This document shows positions 1 to 10,673 of a DNA stretch of 64,000 nt, in pieces (within the stretch, counting starts at the first letter, position 1; each line of letters begins with the position of its first letter). Under the pieces are notes generated by a model, which saw only the letters and a program-made list of their open reading frames with translations, had not been told where the DNA came from and made no database searches. Source of the stretch: Thalassia testudinum (lineage: Eukaryota; Streptophyta; Magnoliopsida; Alismatales; Hydrocharitaceae); contig JAZHRO010000002.1 of NCBI GenBank assembly GCA_037157565.1, positions 36,166,501-36,230,500 on the forward strand. Direction: 5' to 3'. The translations under genes and the position numbers were made by a program.

Positions 1-1409
1 AAACCCCCAGGGCAATGGACTGACTAAAGAAATCATCAATCCATACTCGATACTCCATTACAGAAAATATTGGCTTGTTAAGCCCCCTGGTCAGAACAAA
101 AGTGAGCGTATCTCTAAGCCAAGGATCGTCTAGGGTGTTCAAGTTTCGAGGTTGCAGGATGGCCATAAGATCTAGGTTGGGTTTAATTAGCTCGATGTTC
201 ATCCCTAACAATATTTCCAAATCTTCAATTGCATCCCTAGCATTCCTTACACTATCACAAGTATCTTCCTGCACTTCATCAAGAGTCAAAATTTTGCCTT
301 CAGACATAAGCAAATCAGAGGGTGACTTCGAAACAAATGAAGGAAGGTTAGAAGCAACAGATCTAGGGATTATCTTATCAATGTCATCTCCGGGTTCTTA
401 TTCTTTACTCAAATCTTCCCTGGAGTCTATATGTGAATCTACATAAATCTTAGAAGTTGCTTCCAAATTTTCCATCATTTCATCATGAGGAGAAATATCA
501 TCAATGGGTGTGCTAAGGAAACCTAATTTGGTCAAATTTGTGACATACTCAGGGGCTAACTCTTCAAATAAGACATAATCACCCTTAGTGTCACTCTAAA
601 TCTTGAATGTAGGTTCCTCATATAATTCATCTTTCTCCTCATCATACGATTCATCATATACCCGAGGTCTAGAATCATTTAATATCTCAGCAGATCCCTT
701 AGGGCACTCTATCTGGGGTAAATGGTTTACATTGGTAACATCGGACTCCTCAGATAGGTCAATTTCTTCAGGGTTAGGTTCGCTAAGGGTGGGCTTGAGT
801 TCCATCTCGTGATCAGAAGGGAGGGTAGGATTAACAACTTGACTTCATCCCACTTCATCAAATGTCACGAAAATACTATCATTTGGGTCGAGGTCTTCCA
901 ATGGTATCATCATTCCCTTCTTTTGACTCCAATATAATTTAGGTGGATACTCAACCTTATCATCATCTTCCTCGGGTTGCCACCTTTCTTCATCCAATGT
1001 ATAGCTACTTTCATATGTATCTTCCTCCCACTTAAGGCGTGGATCTCTTGAGGAAGTGTCATCTAACGAGGAGGTTTCGAAATCGATCATCGAAATTTCC
1101 CTCCAACTTAAAGTATGGCTCTCCCACGGGAGATGCATCTAGCGTAGAGGGGTGCATGTCATCCTCAATGGGGTAGATTGGGTGGCTAATTTGATCTCTT
1201 TCTTGTTGGCTTGCTCTCGAAGATTCTCCTAATAATTCAATCATTTCATTTTGCATTTTTTGTATTTCCATCTTCAAGGAGGAGAGGTCATTTCTATCAG
1301 GAGAGAAGTCAGGCTCAGGCTTATGGTACCCAGGAGTGTCTGTCCAACCATTATAATTATTCAGGGAGGGTGGGTTGGGTATTTCTTTGGTGTGTGGGAT
1401 ATTGGGCAA
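1..1409 (-). pseudogene. Decayed acidic ORF in the internal region of retroelement G
   Basis: Reading the minus strand leftward from 1409, a long coding-like stretch runs to the window edge. It changes frame between about 1138 and 1059, and then stays in one frame interrupted by stops near 845, 596 and 400. The predicted protein is rich in Asp, Glu and Ser and contains the phrases LEDLDPNDSIFVTFDEVG and FEELAPEYVTNL. No CCHC knuckle, protease or polymerase motif is visible. It lies about 1.3 kb inside a minus-strand primer-binding site, where gag normally sits, so a gag or accessory ORF of an Athila/Tat-type element is the natural guess. I do not recognise the protein. It is certainly not intact. 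Confidence 0.5.
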
Positions 1410-2743
1410 AGCAAATCCCTCTCCTAGGTTCTGCTCACTGATTTGGGGCTTAACCAGGCCAATACTCCTATAATAGGAGTAAAACGGATCCCAATGATTA
1501 TCATTATGTCCGTCAAAGGATAGACCATCTCAGCATATAGGATCAACGAGTGCAGAGTGGGGGTAAGGGTGTGGGCAAGATGTGAAAGGATGAAAATTAA
1601 TGTGGTCCATTCTAACTCATACCTCAATCAGAATTCCCCAAGCAAAGCACAATTCAAAAAGGACTTTTTAGGTCTTTCCCAATTTAGGCTTTTGATTTTA
1701 AGTCAGATTGTAGGTGACAATACAATTTGTTCAATCAATTTACGCACTTATTGTCGACCTACGGATTGCCTAAGAAGACCTAGTTAGAGCTTAGGTGTTC
1801 TTCCCTAAATCTTAAATGGTAGAGCAACTCCAAAGACGGAAGATCAAGGGATGCAAGTAGGCCTAAGCCTTTATTTGAAGCTGTGCTTTCGCGGTGCTTC
1901 TCAACTACCCCCAAAAATCCGTGACAGGGTATCCCCCTCTTTGGAGTTATAAAACCTTTGATCTCAAGTTCTAAACACTTCAGAATCCAACGATAGGAGA
2001 GCTCTTGCCCTAGTATTTCCAAACCTAAGGAGTGTCTAAAAGCATGCCGTGGTGCAAGAGATATAAGTGTGCATACACTGCAAAAGATTTTGAATTTTGA
2101 ACCGCACGCCAAGTTTGAAAATCAAATCCTTGGTTTTTAAATGTCCCTCCTTTAATTAGTCTTTTTTCCGGAAAATATGTGACCACTTGTTAGATCTATT
2201 CACTGCAGATTAGGTGGTCTTGAAATTAATCTAAAGGCATTTGCATGACAGGTAGAAATGCAAAGTTTGAATTGCATACCTGATCCCAACATTCTTCATG
2301 TAACATGCAAGACAGGAAATTAGGTCTAGATGCTGCTCATTCAATCCTAAATGATACGACCTAGGGGCAAGCAACTTCTAGCAGGTAGCTCGTGTTTTTT
2401 TTTTTTAGTTTTCTTTTTCGCTACTTATGCACAAGCAAATTAAGGGTAAACAATCCATAAAATAAATTAAAAACCTAAATCTAAAGAAAAGGGAACTTGC
2501 TCCCAAAAATCAGCCCTAATAACTACAAGGGCGAGAAAATAGAAATAAAACTTATGAAATGGAGAATCTCCTATGGAGGCGGCTTCCCCGCATGTAGGTG
2601 TCGCTCAAGGTCAACATCTTCTCCCAGATGTGCCTGTCACCTCTCTCAAATTCCTCGCACAGAAAAGATAATAAATGGTTAGATCACTATGCAATGAGAA
2701 ATAATTAGAAATACAATCAGGTGAAATTATTATATCTGTTGCC
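1410..2743 (-). other. Leader region of element G, no gene seen
   Basis: This stretch lies between the PBS and the acidic ORF on the minus strand. ORFs of up to 110 codons occur but show no recognisable motif and are probably chance. A run of T lies near 2396-2407. In Athila-type elements a long untranslated leader between PBS and gag is usual, so the region is read as leader. Confidence 0.35.
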
Positions 2744-2761
2744 TCCCTGGCAATGGCACCA
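2744..2761 (-). promoter_or_regulatory. Primer-binding site of element G
   Basis: The minus strand reads TGGTGCCATTGCCAGGGA, two bases inside the LTR end. It matches the known Athila/Tat primer site TGGCGCCGTTGCCGGGGA, which pairs with the 3' end of tRNA-Asp, at 15 of 18 positions. It fixes the element's orientation: LTR to the right, coding part to the left. Confidence 0.8.
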
Positions 2762-2763
2762 TT

Positions 2764-4554
2764 TGATAAGTCGATTTTCGCTTTCGAATAATGTATTAAG
2801 ATGATTTGTTGTTGTAGGATCAAAGTGGTAGAAAATCGCTTAACAAAATAATTAAAATAAAAATTAAACCACTCATAGAAGAGTGGGTCATGTCCATAGG
2901 GAGGTAATGATGCAATAAAATCACGAATATTTTTTTCTTGTATTCGTTCAATCAAGTGCGAAATCCATAGTCAAATCTGACATGAAATGCGACGAAAAGA
3001 AGATACACAATAACTCGAAAATGTAAGGGTATATGTGCAATTTTTCCTCACTGAAATATTCAATAAATATGTGATGAATTTATGTAATTTTCAATTGACA
3101 TGCATTAGAGAGAATTTATGGATGTCTTAATCCAAAACCAATGTCAAAAGATGTGAATAACAAAAGCCACGCAATTATAAGAAATCATGAGTATGAAGTC
3201 GCAATTTCACTCAATATATCACATGTTAAAATAAAAAATGAGACTTTGGCAATGGCATTGAAATTTAATAACTAATTGCAAGTTCCCTGTAGCAAAATAG
3301 GGGAGAAGTCCCCTTGTCGTGAGTGCACACGATGGGTGATGGCCGAAGGGGAGGAGCTCGCCAGAGGGAGGAGCCACGCCACTTCCAATGGTGGTGGTCT
3401 CGTGGAAAATGGTGGTCGGAGTCGATGGGATGAAGCGGAGAGGGGGTAGCGACGGTGGCTATGGTTGCTGCTCTTGCGCGCACTGCGGCTGGAGGGCACT
3501 CGGTGAGTGCTGCAGGCAGCGGCGTGGCGAGGTGCGGGCGCACCTAGGGAGGTGTGCACAGGCTGGAAGTGGGCGTGTGCGCCTGCGGGTGTGCGGCAGG
3601 GACTGAGGTGCACTGGCTGGAGGTGCGGGTGGCGACTGAGGCACGGGAGGAGAAGGTGAGCTGAGCTACTAGAAGTGGGCGCGCAGGCAGAGGTGCAACG
3701 CGCTCTGCACGCACGATTGGAAGGCGAGGGGGTTGAGTTGCGGGCGAGTGGTGCATGCTGTAGGAGGTGTGTGACACGCGCGGGGTGGTCGTGGAGGGTT
3801 GCTGTGGGTGTTGTGGATGTGCAGCAAGGGGCGTGCACGGTCCTGTTGCTACGGGAATGGTGTGGCTTTTGGGTTTGTTTTTGTGGAGTAGAGGAAAAAT
3901 AGGGGATGGGGAAGAAGATGAAGGTGGTGATGGTGCCTGTGTTCAGGGGTAACAAGTCGTGCATCAGTAGATGCACTCATGGTAGGCGAGCTTCAAGGAG
4001 CTCCTACACGGTGGTGGTCAAGTCCATCCTCTTGGTGCGATGGTTTGTCACCCCGCCGGCCCATAGTATGACGGAGTTTGGCCGTGGAGGCCCACGGTGG
4101 TGGAATGCTGCACAGTGGTGGAATGGGTGGTGGCCTCCCCTTGCATGGTCGTCTCCTCCTCCCTTTGTAGTTGAATTTGAAATCCAAAGAGGCGGGCTCA
4201 GATGCTCTTCATGGCCAATCAATGCTTGGAGCTGTGCGTGAACGGTTTCGCAAGGAGAAGAAGTAGCCGTTACCTATGGAGGAAGAGAATAATAAAATAT
4301 TATGGTTATTTATGCATAAACCCTTAACTTCTATGTTAAATAAAAACAATGCATGTAATTCACCTAATTGATTAACTAATCAAATGCATGCAATTCTAAG
4401 TTAATTCTAAATGCATGCAATGAATGAATTATGCAATTAAGCTAAAAATATGAATTAATTTATTTACATCCTAATGTATGCTATCTAAATGTTAAAATTA
4501 AATTAATGTCTAGACACTTAAATACTTAAATAGCCCACAAATATGGGCTAATCA
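2764..4554 (-). mobile_element. 5' LTR of element G (1.8 kb)
   Basis: On the plus strand the LTR starts with TGATAAGTCG beside the PBS and ends with GGGCTAATCA, so the minus-strand LTR runs TGATTAGCCC...TTATCA and has TG/CA ends. Its first bases form a hairpin (AGCCCA, a six-base loop, TGGGCT; plus positions 4531-4550). The middle (about 3300-4240) is GC-rich; the ORFs there are low-complexity translations and are not called genes. The right edge abuts Athila protease coding sequence at 4555, which places the G insertion inside F1. The other LTR of G and the left part of F1 lie outside the window. Confidence 0.75.
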
Positions 4555-5156
4555 GTGTCCCTGCAATTAGCTGACAGATCAGTTATGACATGTCAGGGAC
4601 CGTTGGAAGATGTTATAGTGCGGGTCAAGGATTTTTACTTTCTTGTAGACTTTATAGTCCTTGACATGGAAGTACCTGAAGACATTCAGAACACACCTAT
4701 CCTTCTAGGAAGACCTTCTTGGCTACGGCCAAGGCAAACATTAATTGTGAGGAGGGCCTAATAGAATTGAAATTTGGAGATCAGAAGATAAAAATCGATA
4801 TTTTTCAGGCCCAAAGAGGACCGTCATGTAGTTTAATTAAGGAAATCTATTCCTTGGATTCTTTGGATCGGTTGGTTGAGGATACTTTAATTGACTCACT
4901 GAATTTAGAACCTCAACACTCTTTGGATTCTGACCTGACTTTCACTGAGACACCAACCTTAGAGACTGAGGACTTGCCTCCTATTCCTTTAGTGTCTCTA
5001 GGATCTTCTAAAATCTCCACACCTGCTCCTTCATCTGATCCTGTACCTGTTGAGCTCAAACCTCTCCCTGATTCATTAAAGTATGTTTTCTTAGGACCTG
5101 ATCAGACCTATCCTTTGATTGTCAACTCTTATCTGTCGTCTGATCAAGAATCATGA
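4555..5156 (+). pseudogene. Athila F1 aspartic protease region
   Basis: The translation begins VSLQLADRS and continues with a protease C-terminal pattern (DFIVLDMEVPEDIQNTPILLGRP). In Athila and Tat polyproteins this is the retropepsin-like domain that processes Gag-Pol; the catalytic DTG part would lie left of 4555 and is cut off by LTR G. A single-base frameshift occurs near 4713, just after ILLGRP, and the reading continues in the next frame from about 4719 (KANINCEEGLIELKFG). An acidic, proline-rich linker with VELKPLPDSLKYVFLG leads into the reverse transcriptase. The first stop after this is TGA at 5154. The family assignment is secure; function is lost. Confidence 0.85.
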
Positions 5157-5779
5157 CTTTTATCTATCCTGAGAGCACATAGACAGGCTATAGGATGGAG
5201 CCACTTTGACTTTACTGGTATTAGTCCTTACTACACACATAGGATTTTCACTGAAGAAGGATCTAGACCTACTAGGTAGCCCCAGCGTAGATTGAACCCT
5301 ACACTTTAGGAGGTGGTGAAAAATGAGATGATTAAGTGGTTAGATAACGACATTATCTTCCCCATTTCTGATAGCCAGTGGGTAAGTCCTGTTCAGGTTG
5401 TGCCTAAGAAGGCTGGACTTACCGTCATAACCACTAATTCTGGAGAAGTCATCTCTATATGGATTGCTAGTTTGTGGCGAGTATGTATTGACTACTGAAA
5501 ACTCAACCAAGCTACGAAGAAAGATCATTTCCCATTGCCCTTCATTGATCAGATACTGGAAAGACTGGTGGGAAATAGATTTTTCTGCTTTTTGGATGGC
5601 TATTCAGGTTATAATCAGGTGGAAATTCATCCCGATGACTAGGAAAAAATGACATTCACCTGCCCCTATGGAACCTTTGCATTCCATAGGATGCCTTTTG
5701 GATTGTGCAACGCACCTGCTACATTTCAGCAGTGTATGTTTGCAATCTTTTCCGATTTGGAAGGTGATTGCTTAGAAGT
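5157..5779 (+). pseudogene. Athila F1 reverse transcriptase, N-terminal part
   Basis: Reverse transcriptase copies element RNA into DNA. Visible blocks in order are RRLNPTL, VVKNEMIKWLDNDIIFPISDS, QWVSPVQVVPKK, WRVCIDY, KLNQATKKDHFPLPFIDQ, FFCFLDGYSGYNQV (first catalytic Asp) and the palm pattern MPFGLCNAPATFQQCMF. Stops lie at 5277 and 5307 (TAG), 5496 (TGA) and 5640 (TAG). The segment around 5420-5460 is disturbed. Coding stops at the residues LEV directly before the FMDD active site, because solo LTR E1 entered there. The block order and the PISDSQWVSPVQVVPKK signature are typical of Athila. The gene is dead. Confidence 0.9.
5775..5779. repeat. Target site duplication of E1, left copy
   Basis: GAAGT here is repeated exactly at 8486-8490, flanking solo LTR E1. 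Five bases is the usual duplication made by Ty3/gypsy integrases. Confidence 0.9.
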
Positions 5780-7115
5780 TGTAACGAATCAATTCCCGAA
5801 TTCCTACGAGACACGAGAATCAGACCGACTCGACTAATCCCAAGACCCAGTTGTCCAACGAGAAAGTAACCAAAAGAGCAGTAAAATAAACCACATTCAC
5901 CATGTATATAACTAGCAGTAACAAAATACAGCAGTAAAGAAAGAAATACTACAGTATACACCACCACAACAGTAGAGAAATAAACATGTACATAACATAA
6001 AGCTTACAATAAAGAGAGTACAGGGAGTAACAAAAAAACTACTCACTACAGCGGAAAGAAAAGTACAGAAGGTACTATAGGTAACACTACTGGGCTCTAC
6101 TAGGCCCAGCGCCCTTTGCAGCCGCTGACTCTGGCTGCTCAACACTTGGTCTTGAAAAGGTAACAAGGGTGACACGTCAGCGAAACGTTGAGTAGAGTGG
6201 CAACTAATAGCTAAAAGAAGTAGTAGAGTGGACAATAGCTGTTATAATTTTAATTTCTTTCTTTATATTTTTCCATTTATTCACTATTGAATTATTTCTC
6301 AGATCTTTCTCTTGATCTTGAATGTTCCTCGTGGGAACGATCTTGATTGCAGTCTTTTCCGAAAAGTAGAAGTAACACGTGATGCTCTCCTTGCCGGGAG
6401 AGTCCCCCGTGGTGGTCCTACCCTCAGTCAACCACCCCAAGGTCGCTGACAGACGTAACGGTGACTACGGCACGTGCGATAAACGCACGGGTAGGTACCC
6501 CGCACTGGCACGCGGTCAGTCGTTTCCGTTAATAGGTGCGCCCAAAGCACAGCACGGAACCAATATAGGGCAGAGCCCTCTCAGTAACAGGGGTCCAGCC
6601 CCTCCACAGTATGCGCACCCTCGCTTGACTACCCTGGTTTGCCCAGTGGGCCTAACAAGTCGATGTAGGAGAGTTAGCAGAACCCCGGGGCCTGTGGGGT
6701 AGCTAGTGCTCTCCCTACACTAGTAGCTCTGCTCGGTACTGCGTACACGAGGGCCAGCAAGTCGGTGCAAAGTGGCCAAACCCACCCCGGTCTCAACCTG
6801 AGGGCGGCAAGCTCCCCTCTACACTAAGAGATAATATGTGTTTTCTTTGGTACCAAGTACCCAAGAGACAACACACTGTCAGGTTTTACTTTCTCAGTTC
6901 CATTCCATTTATTTCCAGGAGCTCTACTCCTCATTCCCCGTAGGGTTCATGCTCTTTTAACTCAGCCAATTTAGGTTTCACCATTCCAGCTTTATATTCA
7001 TATAACCCATGTTCTCAACCGTATTTATTCATTCATAACCGGCAACTGTTAACCAATTTACAGGCATTTATCATTTCCTTTCCGTTTTTCCAAGCTGCAA
7101 TGTTTATATATTCAA

Positions 7116-7271
7116 CTAGTTTTCCAGTCCTAGGATTCATGCCATACCCTAGGATCTATCATTCAATCTAGTTTTCCAGTCCTAGGATTCATGCGATACC
7201 CTAGGATCTATCATTCAACCTAATTTTTCAGTCCTAGGGTTCATGCAATGCCCTAGACTCTATTAATTATT
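7116..7271. repeat. 52-bp tandem repeat, three units, in E1
   Basis: Units begin at 7116, 7168 and 7220 and share CTAGTTTTCCAGTCCTAGG followed by a segment ending ATCTATCATTCAA. The third unit is the most diverged. The equivalent block in E2 (about 50443-50590) also has three units; E3 keeps about one (near 56700). Confidence 0.85.
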
Positions 7272-7778
7272 TCGTAATTGTACAAATTTTGTTAAATAAT
7301 TTAAATGGCCACTCTACCCGCGAAATCGGGAGTACTGGGGGCGTGGTCGGCAATCCCGCATGCCTCCGCAACCCCCAGGGCCGCAACGGAATGGGGTCCT
7401 AACACAAGGATCAACACAAGGAGTTTCTCAGAACAGTAGACAATTACTGTAAACAGGTAGAGGAAATAAATCTGGGAAGAATGAAACTTGAAATGCGGAA
7501 AACGGACTCCGAACGGACCCTAAACGGGTTGAAAACGACGAATCTGTCCAAAATCAGACGTATGGAACCTCTTGCAGACGTCTTAAAAGTTCGATTATGT
7601 CATACCTCGATCTACGCAGTCCTTCAGACGTCCAGAAGTCCGCTGGATCGTCTGGTCTTGGTTTCCAAACATCCGATTGTCACCTCGGACGTTTGGAGAT
7701 CCTCTCCGTCGTCTGGTACTGTTGCCAGAGGTCTGATCCGCGTGGGATGGCGAGCCCCGGTGCCCTCCCGAACAACAC

Positions 7779-7884
7779 CTGCGCACACATGCAACCACTC
7801 TCATCACAAAGAGGCGCAGAGAATGCGGCGGACGGCTGCATGGCCGTACACGTGTAAATAGAAGAAGGTAGGAAAATATAGTAC
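7779..7884 (-). other. Intron-like GT-AG unit in LTR E1
   Basis: On the minus strand AACAG|GTACT at 7884 is followed 106 nt later by TGTGCGCAG ending at 7779. Sister copies E2 and E3 carry a donor-acceptor pair at the same place (49868-49937 and 56099-56177) although the sequence between them has diverged. Splicing is inferred from motif and position only. Confidence 0.35.
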
Positions 7885-8485
7885 CTGTTAGACGTCTGGA
7901 CCGTCCTCCAGACGTCTTCAGCGTCGGGTCCAGACGTCTGATTCTGGGAACTTTTTCGAGAATCAGGACCCGGTTCGCTCTCCGCCCGCGACACACGGCC
8001 GCGTCACGCCGCGTCTGCCTATTGCCTGAGCTGCAGCAGTCCCTCCGCGACAACCCACGCCCGCTGCTCCTCCGCCGGCCAACTCTAGCTGCCCCGGCAA
8101 GCTCGCACCTCATGGTCGAGCTTTCTTCTTCCTCTCGCAACACTCCTTCCCACACGCCCGCTGCAGCCACTGCTGCCGCACTCGCTCACTCACTCGCACT
8201 CTCGCTGGCAGGGAGAAGGAGAAGAGGAAGGCGGTGGAGTGAGGGTGAGGGAGAGGGCGATGCTATTTGTAGGTAGCGCGGGGAGAGAGAGAGAAGAGGG
8301 ACGACGTCGTCTGCAGGAAGGGAGAGAAAAAGCAGAATGAAGGCAGCGGGTTCAATCTACGCGTGTGCGTTCAGACGCGAGCCCGTACGCCGAAAAAATT
8401 TAATACCAGACGTCTGGGAAGGGTTCTGGACGTCTGGGCCACTTCCCAGACGTCTTAACTGTGTCTGATGCCCATGTCTGTAACA

Positions 8486-9320
8486 GAAGTCTTCATGGAT
8501 GACTTCTAGATCTTCGGGAACACATTTGATGCATGCTTAGACCACCTGACTAGGGTCCTGCAAAGATTCATAAATGTTAATCTGGTACTTTCCTGGGAGA
8601 AATCACATTTTATGGTACCAGAAGGACTAGTTCTAGGTCACCTTATCTCTGAGAGAGGAATAGGGGTTGACCGTGCGAAGGTAAAATTGATTTTTGAACT
8701 ACCACTTCCTTCGTTGGTTAAACAGATTAGATCTTTTCTCGGGCATGTTGGTTTTTATCACCGCTTTATAGCGGACTTCTCGAAAATGGCCTGACCACTC
8801 ACCAATCTCCTCTCTAAGGACGTAGACTTCTAGATCTTCGATGATAGTGGTCGTGCCTATATGACACTTCGTAATCTGGTTACCAATGTACTAATACTGT
8901 AACCCTCGGATTGGTCTCTCTTGAGATAATGTGTGATGCCTCTGATTATGCAGTAGGGGCTATCCTTGGTCAAAAACTAGAAGGGAAACCTATAGTCATC
9001 TATTACACTAGCAAGACCTTAGATGAAGCTCAGAGGAATTACACCATCACAGAAAAGGAATTACTAGCTGTAGTATTTGCACTGGAAAAATTTAGACCTT
9101 ACCTTTTAGGTTCCCACATTATAGTCTACATTGACCACACTGTAGTTCGACATCTTCTCGCGAAGAAGGATGTGAAATCTCATCTGATTAGATGGGTCCT
9201 GCTTTTGCAAGAATTTGATTTAGAGATTCGTGACAAGGCTGGGAAGCAGAATGTGGTAGCTGACCACTTATCCCACCTTCCTTATGAAGTGATATCTCCT
9301 TCACTACCTATTTCTGACCA
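8486..9320 (+). pseudogene. Athila F1 reverse transcriptase C-terminal part and RNase H
   Basis: After the right GAAGT copy the reading resumes at VFMDDF, the reverse transcriptase active site, followed by thumb-domain blocks (LDHLTRVLQRFINVNLVLSW, GHLISERGIGVD, IRSFLGHVGFYHRFI). RNase H follows from about 8925 with [38 protein letters not shown] and VADHLSHLP, so all expected acidic residues are visible. RNase H removes the RNA strand during reverse transcription. Stops lie at 8507 (TAG), 8792 (TGA), near 8832 (TAG) and near 8900, and the frame changes between 8794 and 8911. The RNase H stretch itself is open and well preserved. Confidence 0.9.
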
Positions 9321-10673
9321 CTTCCTTGATGGGCAATTACTGGTCATTTATTCTGATCTTCCCTGGTATGCTGACATTGTCAACTACCTGTCTTCTGGAA
9401 TCATTCCCACTGAATGGGTCCGACATCAAAAAGATAGACTTAGATCCGAGGCCAAGCACTATTACTGGGAAGAACCATGGCTTTTCAAGCACTGCAAAGA
9501 TCAGATTCTTAGGAAGTGTGTCCCTGATAAGGAGATAGAGAGCATTCTGTCATTCTGCCATAACCAGGCGTGTGGCGGTCATTTCTCTGGCAAAAAGACT
9601 ACTGCAAAGATTTTGCAGAGCGATTTTTATTGGCCCACAATCTTCAGAGATGCACACAAATATAGTAGGGTATGTTTACGTTGTCAGTCTCTCGGCAGTA
9701 TTAGTCGCCGAGACATGATGCCCTTGAATCCGATTGTAGTGTGCGAAATCTTTAACATTTGGGGCATTGACTTCATGGGACCTTTTCCAAAATCTTAAGG
9801 TTTCGAGTATATATTATTAGCAGTTGAGTATGTTTCCAAATGGATAGAAGCCATCCCCTCGAGGACTAACGATCATAGAGCTGTGACACAATTTGTCCAA
9901 GATTTTATCTTCTCTAGATTTGAGGTACCAAAAGCCATCATTAGTGATAGAGGGTCTCACTTTAGAAGCACACATTTTCAGTCCCTACTTCAAAAGTATG
10001 GGGTGTCACATAGGATTGCTACATCATATCACCCTCAAACCAATGGACTAGCTGAATTGTCCAACCGGGAGATCAAGAAGATTTTACAGACTACCATTTG
10101 ACTTGATAGAAAGGATTGGTCTTCCTGCCTTTCTGATGCGTTGTGGGCATATAGGACAGCTCACAAAACCCCATTAGGCATGTCTCCCTTTAGACTTGTG
10201 TACGGGAAACATTGTCATCTTCCAGTAGAACTTGAGCACAAAGCCTACTGGGCTATCAGAAAGTGTAATTTGGACCTCTAGAAGGTCGGCGATCATAGAA
10301 GATTACAAATTTCCGAGCTAGATGAATTAAGGAATGAATCTTATGAAAGCTCGAAGATTTATAAGGACAAACTTAAGGCCTTCTATGACCTTCACATTCA
10401 TAGGAAATCATTTCACCCTGGTCAAAAAGTCCTTTTTGACTCTCGACTGAAACTTTTCCTAGGGAAACTCAGATCCAAATGGACTGGACCTTTCAAAATC
10501 TTGAGAATTTTTGATAATGGAGCCGTTGAGATCACTGAGATTGATAAATCTGAACCTTTAGCTATAAATGGACAAAGACTAAAACATTTTATTGAGCCAC
10601 ACGATCTCAGACTTGTCAATTCCACCATTTCGCTCCTACATTTTGAATTACTGACTGGGTTTACGCCTAGCTG
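9321..10673 (+). pseudogene. Athila F1 integrase
   Basis: Integrase inserts the DNA copy into the host chromosome. A zinc-finger part is visible ([10 protein letters not shown]...CLRCQ), then the catalytic core with the three acidic residues in context: [20 protein letters not shown] and SYHPQTNGLAELSN. The later blocks [28 protein letters not shown] and the C-terminal KWTGPFKILRIFDNGAVEI follow, ending with LLTGFTPS and a stop near 10673. Internal stops lie at 9796 (TAA), 10099 (TGA) and 10279 (TAG). No chromodomain is seen, as expected for Athila. This is one of the best-preserved coding parts of the window, but it is not functional. Confidence 0.9.

Larger units (their letters stand above)
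5780..8485 (-). mobile_element. Solo LTR E1 (2706 bp)
   Basis: The plus strand starts TGTAACGAAT and ends CTGTAACA, with a perfect GAAGT duplication outside, so this is a complete LTR without internal sequence: a solo LTR left by LTR-LTR recombination. I orient it on the minus strand because a TATA-like CCTACAAATAG sits at 8273-8263 in that direction, about 215 bp from the LTR start, as in the two sister copies. Six exact AGACGTCT palindromes lie near 7577, 7890, 7910, 7931, 8407 and 8448. A three-unit 52-bp tandem repeat lies at 7116-7271. The ORFs inside are GC-rich shadows. Chromovirus-like ends are suggestive, but no coding region is present to assign the lineage. Confidence 0.9.

Noticed and set aside
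3265..3976. Overlapping ORFs of up to 234 codons on the minus strand
   Set aside because: They lie inside GC-rich LTR G, overlap in several frames, and are rich in Pro, Ser, Ala and His without any motif.
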